Assembly: GCA_013153235.1 (NCBI GenBank)
Contig: JAADEU010000021.1
Span: forward strand, 1 to 6,885
Reading direction: 5' to 3'
DNA: 6,885 bases
Source of the DNA: Aquificota bacterium
Lineage (GTDB): Bacteria; Aquificota; Aquificia; Aquificales; Hydrogenothermaceae
Shown: in pieces, positions 1-6,106 of the stretch
Position numbering within the stretch: position 1 is the first letter of the stretch
How the letters are laid out: the number at the start of each line of letters is the position of its first letter
Translations under genes and position numbers: made by a program
Notes under the pieces: model-generated
Database searches by the model: none
Told to the model about the DNA's origin: nothing
Seen by the model: the letters and a program-made list of their open reading frames with translations, nothing else

Positions 1-594
1 TATGTAAATTTCTCCGAACTCTTCTTCCTGGTAGATATTTATTACCCCTTCATAATTCAGAAAGAGCAGAGCAACAAAGGTCTGTGCTTTGTTTGGATGA
101 TTTAACTGTGAAAGTGTTGTAAAGCCCTCCAGCGTTTCAAACTGTTTTTCCAGAGCCTCAATGGTCTCTTCAAGTGTTGCGTGGAAAAGTGGAATTTCTA
201 TAGTTTTGGGTTTTCTTTTATAGGGTTTTCTTCTGGTGTACTTTCTCTTTGGTTTAAACTCGATAACAGGAGCAATGTATTTTTTCAAAACATGGGCAAT
301 TTCGTCTATTGTGTAGAATCTTTTGATTCCAAAAACCCTCTTCCTTGATATTTTTTCACCTTCTTTCTCCTCTTTGCCAAAGTCAAGGGCATCGGCTTTC
401 ATTTTCAGGAGAAGTGCTGCTGCAGCAAGGGCTTTTGAGGCCAGTCTCAGGTCTGGTATGTGGAGTTTCTGAATTTCTTTCAGGTATTTGTCTGCAAGCT
501 CAACGATATCAACATTCCACGGGTCTATCTCACCATTTATCATCAGCTTCAGCACTATATCAAATGGATGTTTCTCAACCTTTTCGTCAAACAT
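1..594 (-). CDS. scpA: Segregation and condensation protein A (ScpA), 3' end cut by window edge
   Basis: Kleisin-family subunit that bridges the SMC ATPase heads with ScpB in the bacterial condensin, acting in chromosome compaction and segregation in the cytoplasm. An uninterrupted frame of 198 codons runs from ATG 594 to the window edge. The N-terminal part (residues about 8-70) has the ScpA layout: a hydrophobic start (PFDIVLKLM), a DPWNVDI stretch, then a helix with DLRLASKALAAAALLLKMKA. The C-terminal part (about 133-198) looks like the winged-helix end, finishing EEFGEIYI, so only a few codons are probably missing. Residues 114-130 form a very basic linker (Lys/Arg/Pro). The start follows the lpxK stop after 3 bases, and its ribosome binding site (GGGGTGGA, about 602-609) lies inside the end of lpxK, which suggests translational coupling. 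Family assignment is by sequence pattern; fairly sure. Confidence 0.85.
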   Translation of the reverse strand, partial: MFDEKVEKHPFDIVLKLMINGEIDPWNVDIVELADKYLKEIQKLHIPDLRLASKALAAAALLLKMKADALDFGKEEKEGEKISRKRVFGIKRFYTIDEIAHVLKKYIAPVIEFKPKRKYTRRKPYKRKPKTIEIPLFHATLEETIEALEKQFETLEGFTTLSQLNHPNKAQTFVALLFLNYEGVINIYQEEEFGEIYI

Positions 595-597
595 TTT

Positions 598-1617
598 TTA
601 ATCCACCCCTGCCTTGTTTTTTATCTTTTCGGAAAAAATTATCTTTTCTAAATCTCTGTAATCCTCTTCTTTTAGACCCAGAGAGTATTTTACCGCCAGA
701 ATGTTATGCCCTTTTATTATACTACCAGGGATTTTGATTATGTCCTTTTCTGTTGTTATCCAGTACAGGGGTCCTTCAGGAAGCCTAAACTCCCTATAGT
801 CGAAATGGTCAGGGAAAGATACTTTTTTGGCCACATCAAATCCGTATTTCTTCCCGAGATTCTCCACAAACTGAAAAAACTGGGTGTTGTTTCCAAGACC
901 TGAAAAAACACCGGCGGTTTTTCCCGTAAGTATGTCAAGGGGGTATACACTCTCTCTGTCAGTAAGCCCCTGTATAGACTCCTCTGTTATAAAAAATGGT
1001 TTTTTGTATGGTTGTATTTTTGATAAAAATTCTTTTTGCTCTTCCTGGCTGAGCCTGCTGAATCTATTTACTACAAACAGGTCAGCGTATCTGTAGAATT
1101 CTGGAGGTTCCCTCAAAAGCCCGGCAGGTAGAAGTGAATCTTCCCAGAAGGGTTTTGTGGCATCAATCAGGAGGATGTTTACATCCCTATAAAGCTGAAA
1201 ATGCTGGAATCCATCATCCAGTATGAAAATGTCCGGCTTTATACTTTCAATTGCACTGATACCTCCTTCATACCGGCTTTCGCTAACAACAACCGGAATA
1301 CCCTCAGAGGCTATAAGAAAAGGTTCATCCCCTGCTTCTTCCCAGCTACAGGGGATATTTTTACCATCTCCAACCAGAAGGGTTCCCCTGCTTTTTCTCC
1401 TGTAACCCCTGGATAACACACATACCCTGTAGCCTTTTTCCTGTAACTTTTTTGCCAGAAATATGGTGAATGGTGTTTTGCCTGTACCTCCTGCTGAGAG
1501 GTTACCCACGGATATAACAGGTATATCCAGCTTTTTTTGTTTCTTTAGTCCGGTGTTGTAAAGCTTCCTTCTCAGGTAGGCCCCTAAGCCGTATAGCTTT
1601 GATATAAAATAAAGCAT
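598..1617 (-). CDS. lpxK: Tetraacyldisaccharide 4'-kinase (lipid A 4'-kinase)
   Basis: Phosphorylates the 4' position of the tetraacyl disaccharide 1-phosphate to give lipid IVA, a late step of the lipid A (Raetz) pathway at the inner face of the inner membrane. 339 aa, normal for the family. An N-terminal amphipathic/hydrophobic helix (about 1-22) precedes the P-loop GNLSAGGTGKTPF (38-50). Next come SRGYRRKSRG (69-78), AGDEP (95-99, with the Asp expected to act in catalysis), the Walker B-type LDDGFQH (133-139), LPAGLLREP (163-171), FPDHFDY (268-274) and ITTEKD (287-292), all typical of LpxK. The start ATG has no clear Shine-Dalgarno sequence; a promoter-like pair ends so close to it that the message may be leaderless. 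It is first in a minus-strand unit with scpA. Confidence 0.95.
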   Translation of the reverse strand: MLYFISKLYGLGAYLRRKLYNTGLKKQKKLDIPVISVGNLSAGGTGKTPFTIFLAKKLQEKGYRVCVLSRGYRRKSRGTLLVGDGKNIPCSWEEAGDEPFLIASEGIPVVVSESRYEGGISAIESIKPDIFILDDGFQHFQLYRDVNILLIDATKPFWEDSLLPAGLLREPPEFYRYADLFVVNRFSRLSQEEQKEFLSKIQPYKKPFFITEESIQGLTDRESVYPLDILTGKTAGVFSGLGNNTQFFQFVENLGKKYGFDVAKKVSFPDHFDYREFRLPEGPLYWITTEKDIIKIPGSIIKGHNILAVKYSLGLKEEDYRDLEKIIFSEKIKNKAGVD

Positions 1618-1622
1618 AAACT

Positions 1623-1652
1623 AATATATACACTAATTGAATATCTTTGCAA
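1623..1652 (-). promoter_or_regulatory. Candidate promoter for lpxK-scpA, possibly leaderless
   Basis: Reading the minus strand, TTGCAA (1652-1647) and TATATT (1628-1623) are separated by 18 bp; they match the sigma70 consensus at 4/6 and 5/6 positions. The predicted transcription start falls at about 1616, practically on the lpxK ATG (1617), and the 11 bases before that ATG contain no ribosome binding site. Predicted by eye only. Confidence 0.4.
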
Positions 1653-1676
1653 AATATTTGCATTTTAGGTTATATT
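1647..1676 (+). promoter_or_regulatory. Candidate promoter for the diguanylate cyclase
   Basis: TTGCAA (1647-1652) and TATATT (1671-1676) lie 18 bp apart on the plus strand, predicting a start near 1683 and a leader of about 33 bases to the ATA at 1716. The -35 hexamer is self-complementary and is the same six base pairs used by the candidate lpxK promoter on the other strand. Predicted by eye only. Confidence 0.4.
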
Positions 1677-1703
1677 TTTATCGTCTAATAGTATTTATAA
1701 CCT

Positions 1704-1710
1704 GGGGGAG
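1704..1710 (+). promoter_or_regulatory. Ribosome binding site that places the diguanylate cyclase start at 1716
   Basis: GGGGGAG is the only strong Shine-Dalgarno-like sequence upstream of the diguanylate cyclase. It is 5 bases before an in-frame ATA (1716), whereas the first conventional in-frame start, GTG 1806, has only a GGAAG about 17 bases upstream. The nearby ATG (1726) is in another frame and meets TAG after five codons. Confidence 0.6.
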
Positions 1711-1715
1711 CAAAA

Positions 1716-2783
1716 ATAAAAAATAATGATTTTTCAGCTTTAGATATTGATAAAATCAGACTCATAAAGCTGTTTACAGTTACGGAAGCGGCTGTTCTGT
1801 ACCTTGTGGCCTTTATGCATTATTTATCTGGTGATACTGCAATATCTGTTTTCGAGGCTTTAATCGCAACAGTAACCCTTTTTAACCTGCTGCTTCTAAA
1901 GGTATCAGGAAATGTCAGGCTTTCTGAAGACTTTATCCTGTTTGGAATGATTCTTCTTCTGTCGGCTGTTTTGATTCATGGTGGTTATGAAAAAACAGGC
2001 ATTTACTGGATTTATACATTTCCACTTGTGTCTTTCTTTCTAAAGGGTAATAAGACAGGTTTTATCTGGAATGGAGCATTTTTCATAATAGCAGCAGTTA
2101 TTGCATACCTGAGTTATGCTGGGGTAGTTCCAATTGCTTACAGTTACAGTGAACTGAGACAGGCTGCACTGGCGTATATTATCGTTACTATACTTGCATA
2201 TATATACGAGGATGCCCTTTTAAAATCCTACAGGGAGGTTTCAAGACTTGCTGTTACAGACCAGCTTACCGGTCTGTATAACAGGAGGTATATCTTTAAG
2301 AAACTGGAGGAAGAGATTGAAAGGTCAAGAAGATACGGCACAGACCTTTGTGTGATACTCCTTGATGTAGATAACTTTAAGGATATCAATGATAGATACG
2401 GTCATGATGTTGGGGACGTGGTTCTGAAAAGTATTGCCGACATTCTGAGGAGTAATACCAGAAATGTGGATACTGTTGGTAGACTTGGGGGAGAGGAGTT
2501 TGTTGTCATCTGTCCCGAAACAGATGCTTTCAGGGGAAGGGTTGTGGCGGAAAAAATCAGAAAATCTGTAGAAGAGCTGCAGATTCTTTCCCTCCCAAAG
2601 ATATCCATCAGTGCAGGGGTGGCTGACTTCAAGGGGTATGAGGAGGGTCCTGCAGAACTTCTGAAGAAGGCTGATATAGCCCTTTATAAAGCCAAAAGGT
2701 CAGGAAAAAACAGGGTTGTTGTCTTTCCGGAAAAAACCATTGTTCTTAAACCCGGGAAGAAAATAAAAAAGCCTGCCCTCTGA
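1716..2783 (+). CDS. Membrane-anchored GGDEF diguanylate cyclase, apparent ATA start
   Basis: Makes cyclic di-GMP from two GTP at the inner membrane. From ATA 1716 it is 355 aa; from GTG 1806, the first conventional start, it is 325 aa. In the long form about six hydrophobic segments are seen (roughly 17-37, 43-61, 72-90, 94-109, 115-139, 151-168), with a YEKTGIYWIYTFP motif after the third, then a GGDEF domain from about 178. This has DQLTGLYNRR, the metal-binding Asp of LLDVDNFKDIND (Asp217), GGEEF (258-262) and an inhibitory-site RNVD (249-252) exactly five residues before it, so it should be active and product-inhibited. GTG 1806 falls inside the first membrane segment, which is why I prefer the upstream start; the 30 extra codons also read naturally (KNNDFSALDIDKIRLIKLF). 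The ATA may be a true weak start, a start-loss mutation or a sequencing error. Signal sensed is unknown. No recognisable partner gene is adjacent. Confidence 0.88.
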   Translation: MKNNDFSALDIDKIRLIKLFTVTEAAVLYLVAFMHYLSGDTAISVFEALIATVTLFNLLLLKVSGNVRLSEDFILFGMILLLSAVLIHGGYEKTGIYWIYTFPLVSFFLKGNKTGFIWNGAFFIIAAVIAYLSYAGVVPIAYSYSELRQAALAYIIVTILAYIYEDALLKSYREVSRLAVTDQLTGLYNRRYIFKKLEEEIERSRRYGTDLCVILLDVDNFKDINDRYGHDVGDVVLKSIADILRSNTRNVDTVGRLGGEEFVVICPETDAFRGRVVAEKIRKSVEELQILSLPKISISAGVADFKGYEEGPAELLKKADIALYKAKRSGKNRVVVFPEKTIVLKPGKKIKKPAL

Positions 2784-2793
2784 TGGGGCAGGC
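2760..2793 (-). terminator. Rho-independent terminator of the TonB-dependent receptor gene
   Basis: On the minus strand an 8-bp G+C-rich stem (GCCTGCCC 2793-2786 pairing with GGGCAGGC 2778-2771, 7-base loop) is followed by TTTTTTATTT (2770-2761). It sits about 42 bases past the receptor stop codon. On the plus strand the same hairpin is followed by ACGAAAACAAC, with no T-run, so it looks one-directional. It overlaps the last codons and stop of the convergent diguanylate cyclase; the TGA stop is in the loop. Confidence 0.85.
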
Positions 2794-2834
2794 ACGAAAA
2801 CAACAAACCAAGAGCAGCAAGATGAACCTTTTAT

Positions 2835-4886
2835 TTAAAACATGTAGTTAACGTTCATGTATATGAATCTTCCAGGTTCAGGAACTTTTGTTCCTGTTGC
2901 AAATGGGTCCCTTTTGTATGACAGGTATGTGTAGTAGTTTTTGTCAAACAGATTGTCCACCCCTATACCTACAAAAGCCCTGCTACCCATATTTACACCG
3001 GTTTTTACGTTTACCACGTAGTAGGATTTTGTTGGTTCTTCATTCAGGTAAGAATCCACATTGTGCTGTCTTGCCTGGTAAATGGTTTCAATCTGTCCAA
3101 ATACTGTTCCGTCGTCGTATTTAACGGCCAGTCTTGTTTTAAGTGGTGGTATTTCTGCAAGGTCACTGTCTGTGTAGTTACCACTGTCTTTTTTACCCCT
3201 CTGGCATGCCGCTCCCGCTTCCACAGACACGTTATCTGTCAGCATTCCTATAACTGTGAAGTCCCATCCGTAAATGTGGGCATCTATGTTTGTGTAGGAC
3301 ATTGCAGGTTTTGGACCGGTTTCAAGTTTATAAAGGTATACGTAATCTGTTAAATCACTGTAAAATACGTTTCCTTTTATTCCAAACATACCCCAGTAAT
3401 ACTCAAATCCTGCATCAACTTCGTTATTTTTTGTTGGATTCAGGTTTGGATTTCCGACCCAGTTTGGTTTGGTCATTGGTTTTGCCAGTGCTATGTATCT
3501 CTCTTCAGGGTCAGGTACCCTTACAGTATGTCCAAAACCTATATAAACGCTTGACCTTTTGTCAAGATTATATCTGACAACTATATTTCCGGATACGTAG
3601 GTGTCGGTTTCAGAGAGGCTGTAGTTTGTTCCGTAGTAAGCATCATAAAGCCCGCTGTTTGCAGCTCCCAGTGCGTTTCTATCTGCTTCGGATTTTGTGC
3701 TGTCCACCCTCAGACCGGCAGAAATTATAAAGTTTTCTGCTTTTTTGGCACCTTTAATAAAGGCTCCAACATTTTTTATATCCACATCAGGTATCATCCC
3801 TCTATTGTCCAGGTCCGTCATCATGAGTATCCTATTGTCAGCCTTCCAGTTCCTCAGATAGGCATCTATACCTGTTTTGACCTTTATACCTGAGATATTC
3901 CAGCCCTTTTCTATTTTTGCACCGTAGGTTTTTGTTTTGGCAAGTGTTCTCATTGCATATCCAAGTGAAGGGTTCATGGACATATTTGATGATTGTCTCC
4001 ATCTGTCCTGCATATCGTGTTTAACGAAGTTCCAGTAGGCAGAAACTTTCAGGTCAAGGGATTTAACATAGTACTCACCGTTAACCCTGTGGGTTCTGTC
4101 GTATATAGCGTCCATCATAAGATAGGGATACAGTACGTCCTTGGCCTCATCAAAGGCATAGTTGATTTTTACAGTCTGGTTATCATCCGGTGTATAAACT
4201 GTCTTAAACCAGGCATTATCTATATCAAACGCCATATGGTCCAGCTCCGTGGATTTGTAATTTGCATATTCTGTAATTCTCTTTCCTTCTCCTGATTTGT
4301 AAGGTTTTGAGTACTGTTTGCTGTAGCCTACAAGGACCTTAACCTTATCGTTTCCGGTATAGGCATCAAATCCACCATTTAAATAACTGAATGTACCACC
4401 TGTGAAGAATACAGAGCCGCCTTTCCCTTCACCTGGGTCTTTTGATATCAGATTGACCACAGCTGCAAGGGAGCCCTGATTTTCAACATCAAAAGGTCCT
4501 TCCAGAATCCTAACCTCAGCCACCTGCCTGGTGGACATATGAAATATGGCGGGGTCCATCCTGTTAGGACAGGCCCCGTAAATTCTGGCACCGTCAAGAA
4601 GGACATTTATGTTATCCTTCCCGAATCCTCTTATTACTATGTCGTTTGCCGTTCCACCTTTTCTTATGTGGTTTATCTCCGGAAAGAGATTTGAAAGTAT
4701 CTCACCGATATCAATCTGTCTTGTTATTTTGATGTCCTCTTCTGTGGCTTCCCTCACCTCTCCGGAGGTTTCCTCTGTAAGAATTTCTTCAGCCACGGTT
4801 AGCTTTTTAATTTTCAGCACCTCCTGTGCAGATACGGATACTGCCAGCGCAGGCACAAGCAATCCCGCTGCTAAAAGTTTCCTCAT
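2835..4886 (-). CDS. TonB-dependent outer membrane copper receptor (OprC/NosA type)
   Basis: Outer-membrane 22-stranded barrel receptor expected to import copper with energy from TonB-ExbB-ExbD. 683 aa. A signal peptide (1-20, cut after SVSA) is followed by a probable TonB box near KLTVAEE (28-34), a plug domain (about 48-150, with VIRGFGKDNINVLLDG) and a barrel ending in aromatic Phe683, as outer membrane proteins do. The copper assignment rests on CPNRMDP (106-112): Cys106 and Met110 form the CxxxM pair, and His290-Asp-Met292 could be the HxM pair that together bind copper in Pseudomonas OprC. Further methionines (Met302, Met304, Met355, Met356) may line the path. The start has a strong ribosome binding site (AAAGGAGGG, 4891-4899). 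It is divergent from sco, sharing a gap with two Fnr-like boxes, which suggests anaerobic control as known for NosA. The receptor class is certain; copper as substrate is a well-supported inference. Confidence 0.9.
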   Translation of the reverse strand: MRKLLAAGLLVPALAVSVSAQEVLKIKKLTVAEEILTEETSGEVREATEEDIKITRQIDIGEILSNLFPEINHIRKGGTANDIVIRGFGKDNINVLLDGARIYGACPNRMDPAIFHMSTRQVAEVRILEGPFDVENQGSLAAVVNLISKDPGEGKGGSVFFTGGTFSYLNGGFDAYTGNDKVKVLVGYSKQYSKPYKSGEGKRITEYANYKSTELDHMAFDIDNAWFKTVYTPDDNQTVKINYAFDEAKDVLYPYLMMDAIYDRTHRVNGEYYVKSLDLKVSAYWNFVKHDMQDRWRQSSNMSMNPSLGYAMRTLAKTKTYGAKIEKGWNISGIKVKTGIDAYLRNWKADNRILMMTDLDNRGMIPDVDIKNVGAFIKGAKKAENFIISAGLRVDSTKSEADRNALGAANSGLYDAYYGTNYSLSETDTYVSGNIVVRYNLDKRSSVYIGFGHTVRVPDPEERYIALAKPMTKPNWVGNPNLNPTKNNEVDAGFEYYWGMFGIKGNVFYSDLTDYVYLYKLETGPKPAMSYTNIDAHIYGWDFTVIGMLTDNVSVEAGAACQRGKKDSGNYTDSDLAEIPPLKTRLAVKYDDGTVFGQIETIYQARQHNVDSYLNEEPTKSYYVVNVKTGVNMGSRAFVGIGVDNLFDKNYYTYLSYKRDPFATGTKVPEPGRFIYMNVNYMF

Positions 4887-4918
4887 CTTGCCCTCCTTTA
4901 TATTTTTGTGTTGAAACT

Positions 4919-4924
4919 ATTATA
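4919..4924 (-). promoter_or_regulatory. Candidate -10 element for the copper receptor gene
   Basis: A perfect TATAAT on the minus strand predicts a start near 4912 and a leader of about 25 bases that includes the AAAGGAGGG site. No good -35 hexamer lies 16-18 bp upstream; the nearest TTGACA (4958-4953) is 28 bp away, too far. A strong -10 without a -35 is what an activator-dependent promoter would show. Alternatively TTGACA pairs with the weak TAGTTT at 4935-4930 (17 bp). Confidence 0.4.
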
Positions 4925-4991
4925 ATTTTAAACTAATTTTAACATGATTTGCTGTCAAATTTAAAAGTAAATATTGTTATATCAGGAAGCA

Positions 4992-5005
4992 TTGATTTGG
5001 GTCAA
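4992..5005. promoter_or_regulatory. Crp/Fnr-family box 1, TTGAT-N4-GTCAA
   Basis: TTGATTTGGGTCAA matches the TTGAT-N4-ATCAA consensus of Fnr/Dnr/NnrR regulators at 9 of 10 fixed positions. It lies in the divergent gap between the copper receptor and sco, 17 bp centre to centre from a second, perfect box. Which regulator binds cannot be told from the site alone. Confidence 0.6.
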
Positions 5006-5008
5006 AAT

Positions 5009-5022
5009 TTGATACCAATCAA
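5009..5022. promoter_or_regulatory. Crp/Fnr-family box 2, perfect TTGAT-N4-ATCAA
   Basis: TTGATACCAATCAA is a perfect palindromic Fnr/Dnr consensus. Its centre is about 40 bp upstream of the start predicted from the -10-like TAATAT (5043-5048), close to the -41.5 position used by Fnr-type activators, so it should activate sco. Together with box 1 it forms a 33-bp imperfect palindrome (4991-5023; 13 of 16 arm positions pair around A5007). Confidence 0.7.
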
Positions 5023-5073
5023 TGGCATAATTTTTTATGATGTAATATTGTTATTACTGGAGGTTGAGCTGTC

Positions 5074-5676
5074 ATGCTGAAAAAATCTGTTATATGGCTG
5101 TTTCTGTTGGTAGGTTTGGTGATTACTACCGTTTCTGCCCATCAGTTTTACGGTTATCCCTATGTCCAGAAGATAAAAGATTTTACCCTGATTGACCAGA
5201 ACGGTAAGAGGGTGAGTTTCTCAGACTTTAGAGGAAAGTACCTTCTGGTATTTTTCGGGTACACTTACTGTCCCGATGTCTGTCCAACGTCCATGTACAG
5301 AATAAAAGAAACCCTTGACAGGCTGGGTAAATACAAAAAGTACGTACATGTGCTGTTTATTTCTGTAGACCCTGAAAGAGATACACCTGAAAATCTCAAG
5401 AAGTTTATTTCCTATTATGACCCGACAGGGAAGTACATTACCGGTCTGACAGGCTCCCCTGAGGAAATCAAAAAAGTTGCAAAGCAGTTCAGGGCTTATT
5501 ACAAAAAGGTTCCACTGAAGGATAACCCTGAGGTGGGATACCTTGTCGACCATACAGCATTCATCTATCTTATAGATAAGAATGGTATAATGAGGCTGAT
5601 TTTCAGACCTGCAAATGAAGACCCTGAAAAAATTGCAGAAGATATAATATATGTAATCAAGTACTTTGGGGAGTAA
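5074..5676 (+). CDS. Sco1/SenC/PrrC-family copper chaperone, thiol-disulfide type
   Basis: Periplasmic, membrane-anchored copper-binding thioredoxin-fold protein that helps assemble CuA sites, classically of cytochrome c oxidase and in some denitrifiers of N2O reductase. 200 aa, usual length. One N-terminal hydrophobic segment (about 5-22) serves as anchor or signal. The conserved core starts at about residue 34 (IKDFTLIDQNGKRVSFSDFRGK). The metal site is complete: Cys66 and Cys70 in YCPDVCP (65-71) and His160 in VDHT. ISVDPERDTP (96-105) and the closing PANEDPEKIAEDI are also typical. ATG 5074 has a ribosome binding site TGGAGGT (5058-5064). The next gene, a PCu(A)C chaperone, begins 4 bases past the stop, so the two are co-expressed. 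The upstream Fnr-like box and the nos genes to the right point to copper supply for N2O reductase, though an oxidase target is equally possible. Confidence 0.95.
   Translation: MLKKSVIWLFLLVGLVITTVSAHQFYGYPYVQKIKDFTLIDQNGKRVSFSDFRGKYLLVFFGYTYCPDVCPTSMYRIKETLDRLGKYKKYVHVLFISVDPERDTPENLKKFISYYDPTGKYITGLTGSPEEIKKVAKQFRAYYKKVPLKDNPEVGYLVDHTAFIYLIDKNGIMRLIFRPANEDPEKIAEDIIYVIKYFGE
5668..5673 (+). promoter_or_regulatory. Ribosome binding site fixing the PCu(A)C start at 5681
   Basis: GGGGAG is formed by the last two sense codons of sco and stands 7 bases before ATG 5681. An in-frame TTG at 5666 would start before this site and inside sco, so it is not the start. The overlap implies translational coupling of the two chaperones. 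Confidence 0.75.
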
Positions 5677-5680
5677 TGAG

Positions 5681-6106
5681 ATGAAAAGGATTACCTTGTT
5701 TTTGTTAATGGTTCTGGTAGTTGGGGTTTATGCATACACCCAGCCTGTTATAAGAATTGTTGACCCCTGGGTGAGGGCCGTTCCTCCAAATATGAAAAAC
5801 AGCGCCCTGTTTATGACCATTGTAAATGAAGGTGATGAGGATGATGAGCTGATTGGTGTTGAGACGGACATCGCCAGAATGGCCCAGATTCACAAAACGG
5901 TAAATGAAAACGGCGTTATGAAGATGGTCCATGTGGACAAAATAGAGATACACGGACATACGAAGGTTGAGCTGAAACCTGGTGGATACCACATAATGCT
6001 GATGGGATTAAAAAGGCCCCTTAAGGAAGGGGAGATGTTAAAATTCACGTTAATTTTCAAAAATTCTGGCAGAATACAGATAGAGGCTCCTGTTAAAAGA
6101 AAATAA
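5681..6106 (+). CDS. PCu(A)C family periplasmic copper chaperone
   Basis: Binds Cu(I) in the periplasm and hands it to CuA centres or to Sco. 141 aa from ATG 5681, normal for the family. A signal peptide (1-18, MKRITLFLLMVLVVGVYA) precedes a single cupredoxin-like domain. The diagnostic H-x10-M-x21-H-x-M copper site is intact: His71, Met82, His104 and Met106, the last two in GGYHIMLMGLKRPL (101-114). The extra C-terminal His/Met tail found in some relatives is absent. It lies 4 bases behind sco with its ribosome binding site inside the sco end, so both are made together, under the presumed Fnr-type promoter. Its stop codon directly abuts the stop of the convergent cytochrome gene. The family call is secure; the target protein (NosZ CuA or oxidase CuA) is inferred from neighbours. 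Confidence 0.93.
   Translation: MKRITLFLLMVLVVGVYAYTQPVIRIVDPWVRAVPPNMKNSALFMTIVNEGDEDDELIGVETDIARMAQIHKTVNENGVMKMVHVDKIEIHGHTKVELKPGGYHIMLMGLKRPLKEGEMLKFTLIFKNSGRIQIEAPVKRK
6010..6032 (-). terminator. Possible terminator of the nosY-cytochrome unit, inside the PCu(A)C gene
   Basis: On the minus strand CCCCTT (6032-6027), a 4-base loop and AAGGGG (6022-6017) form a 6-bp stem, followed after CC by TTTTT (6014-6010). It is about 75 bases past the cytochrome stop codon. The stem is short and the T-run modest, so this is weaker than the terminator at 2760-2793. The plus strand has no T-run after the hairpin. Confidence 0.5.

Noticed and set aside
345..737. 130-codon plus-strand frame across the lpxK-scpA junction
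   Set aside because: It is antisense to two clear genes, has no recognisable motif and is explained as their shadow.
1726..1743. ATG at 1726 as start of the diguanylate cyclase
   Set aside because: It is in a different frame and reaches TAG after five codons; it would work only with an extra T in the run 1730-1734.
1747..1760. TTGATAAAATCAGA near the cyclase start as a third Fnr box
   Set aside because: The half-sites are 3 rather than 4 bases apart, it lies within the likely coding region, and only the left half matches well.
2771..2793. The hairpin as a two-way terminator also serving the cyclase
   Set aside because: The plus strand lacks a T-run after the stem, so only the minus-strand use is supported.
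4609..4914. 101-codon plus-strand frame opposite the receptor's 5' end
   Set aside because: Antisense shadow of a well-supported gene; its sequence is low-complexity Ser/Phe/Ile with no recognisable domain and it has no gene-like context.
5666..5680. TTG at 5666 as start of the PCu(A)C gene
   Set aside because: It lies before the GGGGAG site and inside sco; ATG 5681 gives correct spacing and a clean signal peptide.
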